Source: Methanocella sp. | Lineage (GTDB): Archaea > Halobacteriota > Methanocellia > Methanocellales > Methanocellaceae | Assembly (NCBI RefSeq): GCF_035506375.1 | Contig: NZ_DATJPM010000053.1 | Location: 1-6,275, forward strand | Direction of reading: 5' to 3' | Length of the DNA stretch: 6,275 bases | Part shown: positions 5,404 to 6,275 of the stretch, piece after piece | How the letters are laid out: each line of letters opens with the position of its first letter | How positions within the stretch are numbered: the stretch's first letter is position 1 | Notes under the pieces: generated by a model | The model's database searches: none | Seen by the model: only the letters and a program-made list of their open reading frames with translations | Told to the model about the DNA's origin: nothing | Translations under genes and position numbers: made by a program

Positions 5404-5913
5404 ATGCGCTGTCCCGGATGTGGAGAAGAAATCTTCGACGACGAGCTGATCATGGGCAAATGCCCGCTCTGCGGCGCCCGGATCAAGGAGCACAAGGAAG
5501 CCCCGTCTGGCGGCTCGCCCGACGCGGACTCGTTCATTACCTGCGTGCCGGACTACGATGAGATGCCCTTCGACATGGACCCGGCGATGATGGACCGCAT
5601 GTACGACTTCTTTGGCGACATCTTCAGCGATGTCGAAAGAATGCTCCTGATAAGCTGCATCGCCTATGATATTTCCCAGAATACCGGCCTGGAGCTAAAG
5701 CAGGCCCGCCGGGTGGCCCGGGATGTCGTGGACCGGGAGCAGGCCGAGTTCGAGTTCGAGGTCAAGCCCGAGTGGTACGACGAGTTTAAAATAAAAAAGT
5801 GCGCGAAGTGCGGCCGCTACCATTTAATGGTGGGCAAGAAGCTCCTCAAGGGCTGGATCAAGGACGACGACGCGGACTACGACATCGTTTACGTCTGCCG
5901 GCGCTGCGCATAA
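5404..5913 (+). CDS. Hypothetical acidic protein with zinc ribbons at both ends
   Basis: No named family was recognised for the 169-residue product. It starts with a zinc ribbon, C3-x2-C6 and C20-x2-C23 (MRCPGCGEEIFDDE through KCPLCGARI), and ends with a second one, C133-x2-C136 (CAKCGRYH) and C165-x2-C168 (VCRRCA). Between them lies an acidic, mainly helical region (about 45-130) rich in D, E and M, including MDPAMMDRMYDFFGDIFSD and the basic patch KQARRVARDVV. No signal peptide or membrane helix is present, so it should be cytoplasmic. Paired ribbons with a helical spacer suggest binding to a protein, RNA or DNA partner rather than catalysis. It sits 13 bp after pdaD behind the same Shine-Dalgarno motif, so a link to agmatine or polyamine metabolism, or to processing of the proenzyme, is possible but only inferred from position. 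Confidence 0.85.
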   Translation: MRCPGCGEEIFDDELIMGKCPLCGARIKEHKEAPSGGSPDADSFITCVPDYDEMPFDMDPAMMDRMYDFFGDIFSDVERMLLISCIAYDISQNTGLELKQARRVARDVVDREQAEFEFEVKPEWYDEFKIKKCAKCGRYHLMVGKKLLKGWIKDDDADYDIVYVCRRCA

Positions 5914-5914
5914 T

Positions 5915-5930
5915 CCTTTTTGGTTCTTAT
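5915..5930 (+). terminator. Probable oligo-T end of the pdaD operon
   Basis: CCTTTTTGGTTCTT follows the TAA stop at once and contains a run of five T residues (5917-5921), enough for archaeal termination. It is weaker than the terminator at 4404. Confidence 0.35.
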
Positions 5931-6275
5931 ACATATTTTGGATGCTGGTGCAGCCCTTTGGCCTCTCACCACAAAGGCACAATCAGTAGTTCCGTGTTTG
6001 TTTAGTGGTCCTTTGCCTTTTTTTCGATTTTCGTACTGCCCGCCGGTTTTTCAACACGAAAACACGAATTATTTTTATATCCCACGTAAGTCACGAAAAT
6101 CACTAAGGTCCATGCCTGGCGCTTAAAACACGAAACAACCTCCCGAATGAGCACTAAAACACTAAAGGATTGAACCACGAGAACGGCATGACCCTTATAC
6201 TTTATTTAATATGCTTTCTCTAGTGTTTCAAGTTAATTTAGTGGGGTCCGTGCCTTTGGGAGGTTGTTTAGTGTT
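5931..6275. repeat. Non-coding region of degenerate CACNAA repeats, with a second inverted repeat
   Basis: No convincing gene is present. The region carries 9-bp-periodic units such as AACACGAAAACACGAATT (near 6050-6067) and GCACTAAAACACTAAAGG (6151-6168). TCACCACAAAGGCAC (5966-5980) is identical to 82-96 in the left fold-back element. Near the end, AACACGAAACAACCTCCC (6127-6144) and its inverted partner at 6258-6275 match at 17 of 18 positions. The right arm runs into the end of the window, so the full size cannot be seen. It is probably the same broad class of intergenic repeat as the element at 30-392. Confidence 0.5.

Noticed and set aside
5920..6126. Plus-strand 68-residue open frame after the zinc-ribbon gene
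   Set aside because: It runs through the degenerate repeat region, has no ribosome-binding site and no coherent protein pattern.

Overview
The window looks like part of an archaeal chromosome, most likely a methanogen of the Methanocellales/Methanosarcina side of the Methanomicrobia. The pointers are a pyruvoyl-dependent arginine decarboxylase of the archaeal type, an archaeal fusion of a PAPS-reductase-like PP-loop domain with a PUA domain and a ferredoxin, archaeal TATA-box spacing with at least two apparently leaderless starts, oligo-T gene ends, and N-terminally anchored surface proteins rich in N-glycosylation sequons. The lineage is inferred from gene content and style, not from a marker gene.

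Layout, left to right. Positions 20-402 hold no gene. They hold a 363-bp fold-back element (30-392) with long imperfect inverted arms and a 10-bp direct repeat at both borders, which reads as a MITE-like insertion. It lies directly against the stop codon of a minus-strand gene for a predicted membrane-anchored extracellular protein (401-1450) that contains an internal duplication. A divergent promoter region (1451-1587) separates this gene from a plus-strand gene (1588-3543) for a multidomain protein: zinc ribbon, PUA, PP-loop ATPase of the APS/PAPS reductase type, and a two-cluster ferredoxin tail. A predicted secreted, C-terminally anchored beta-sandwich protein (3566-4399) follows and appears to have its own leaderless promoter.

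The convergent gap 4400-4621 contains an oligo-T terminator, a perfect 16-bp palindrome, a promoter-like motif, and two tandem related hairpins whose stems differ by compensatory base-pair changes. On the far side are a minus-strand two-helix membrane protein with a TTG start (4622-4822) and, divergently, pdaD (4890-5390). A protein with two zinc ribbons (5404-5913) follows pdaD only 13 bp downstream behind the same Shine-Dalgarno motif, so the two are probably co-transcribed. From 5914 to the end there is no credible gene, only degenerate 9-bp-periodic CACNAA-type repeats and the start of another inverted repeat. One 15-mer there is shared with the fold-back element at the left end.

Functionally, pdaD supplies agmatine for polyamine synthesis and probably for agmatidine modification of tRNA-Ile2. 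The PUA-containing PP-loop protein may act on RNA or in sulfur transfer. The two surface proteins are of unknown role. The strongest non-coding signals are the fold-back element with its direct repeats and the covarying tandem hairpins at 4533-4603.
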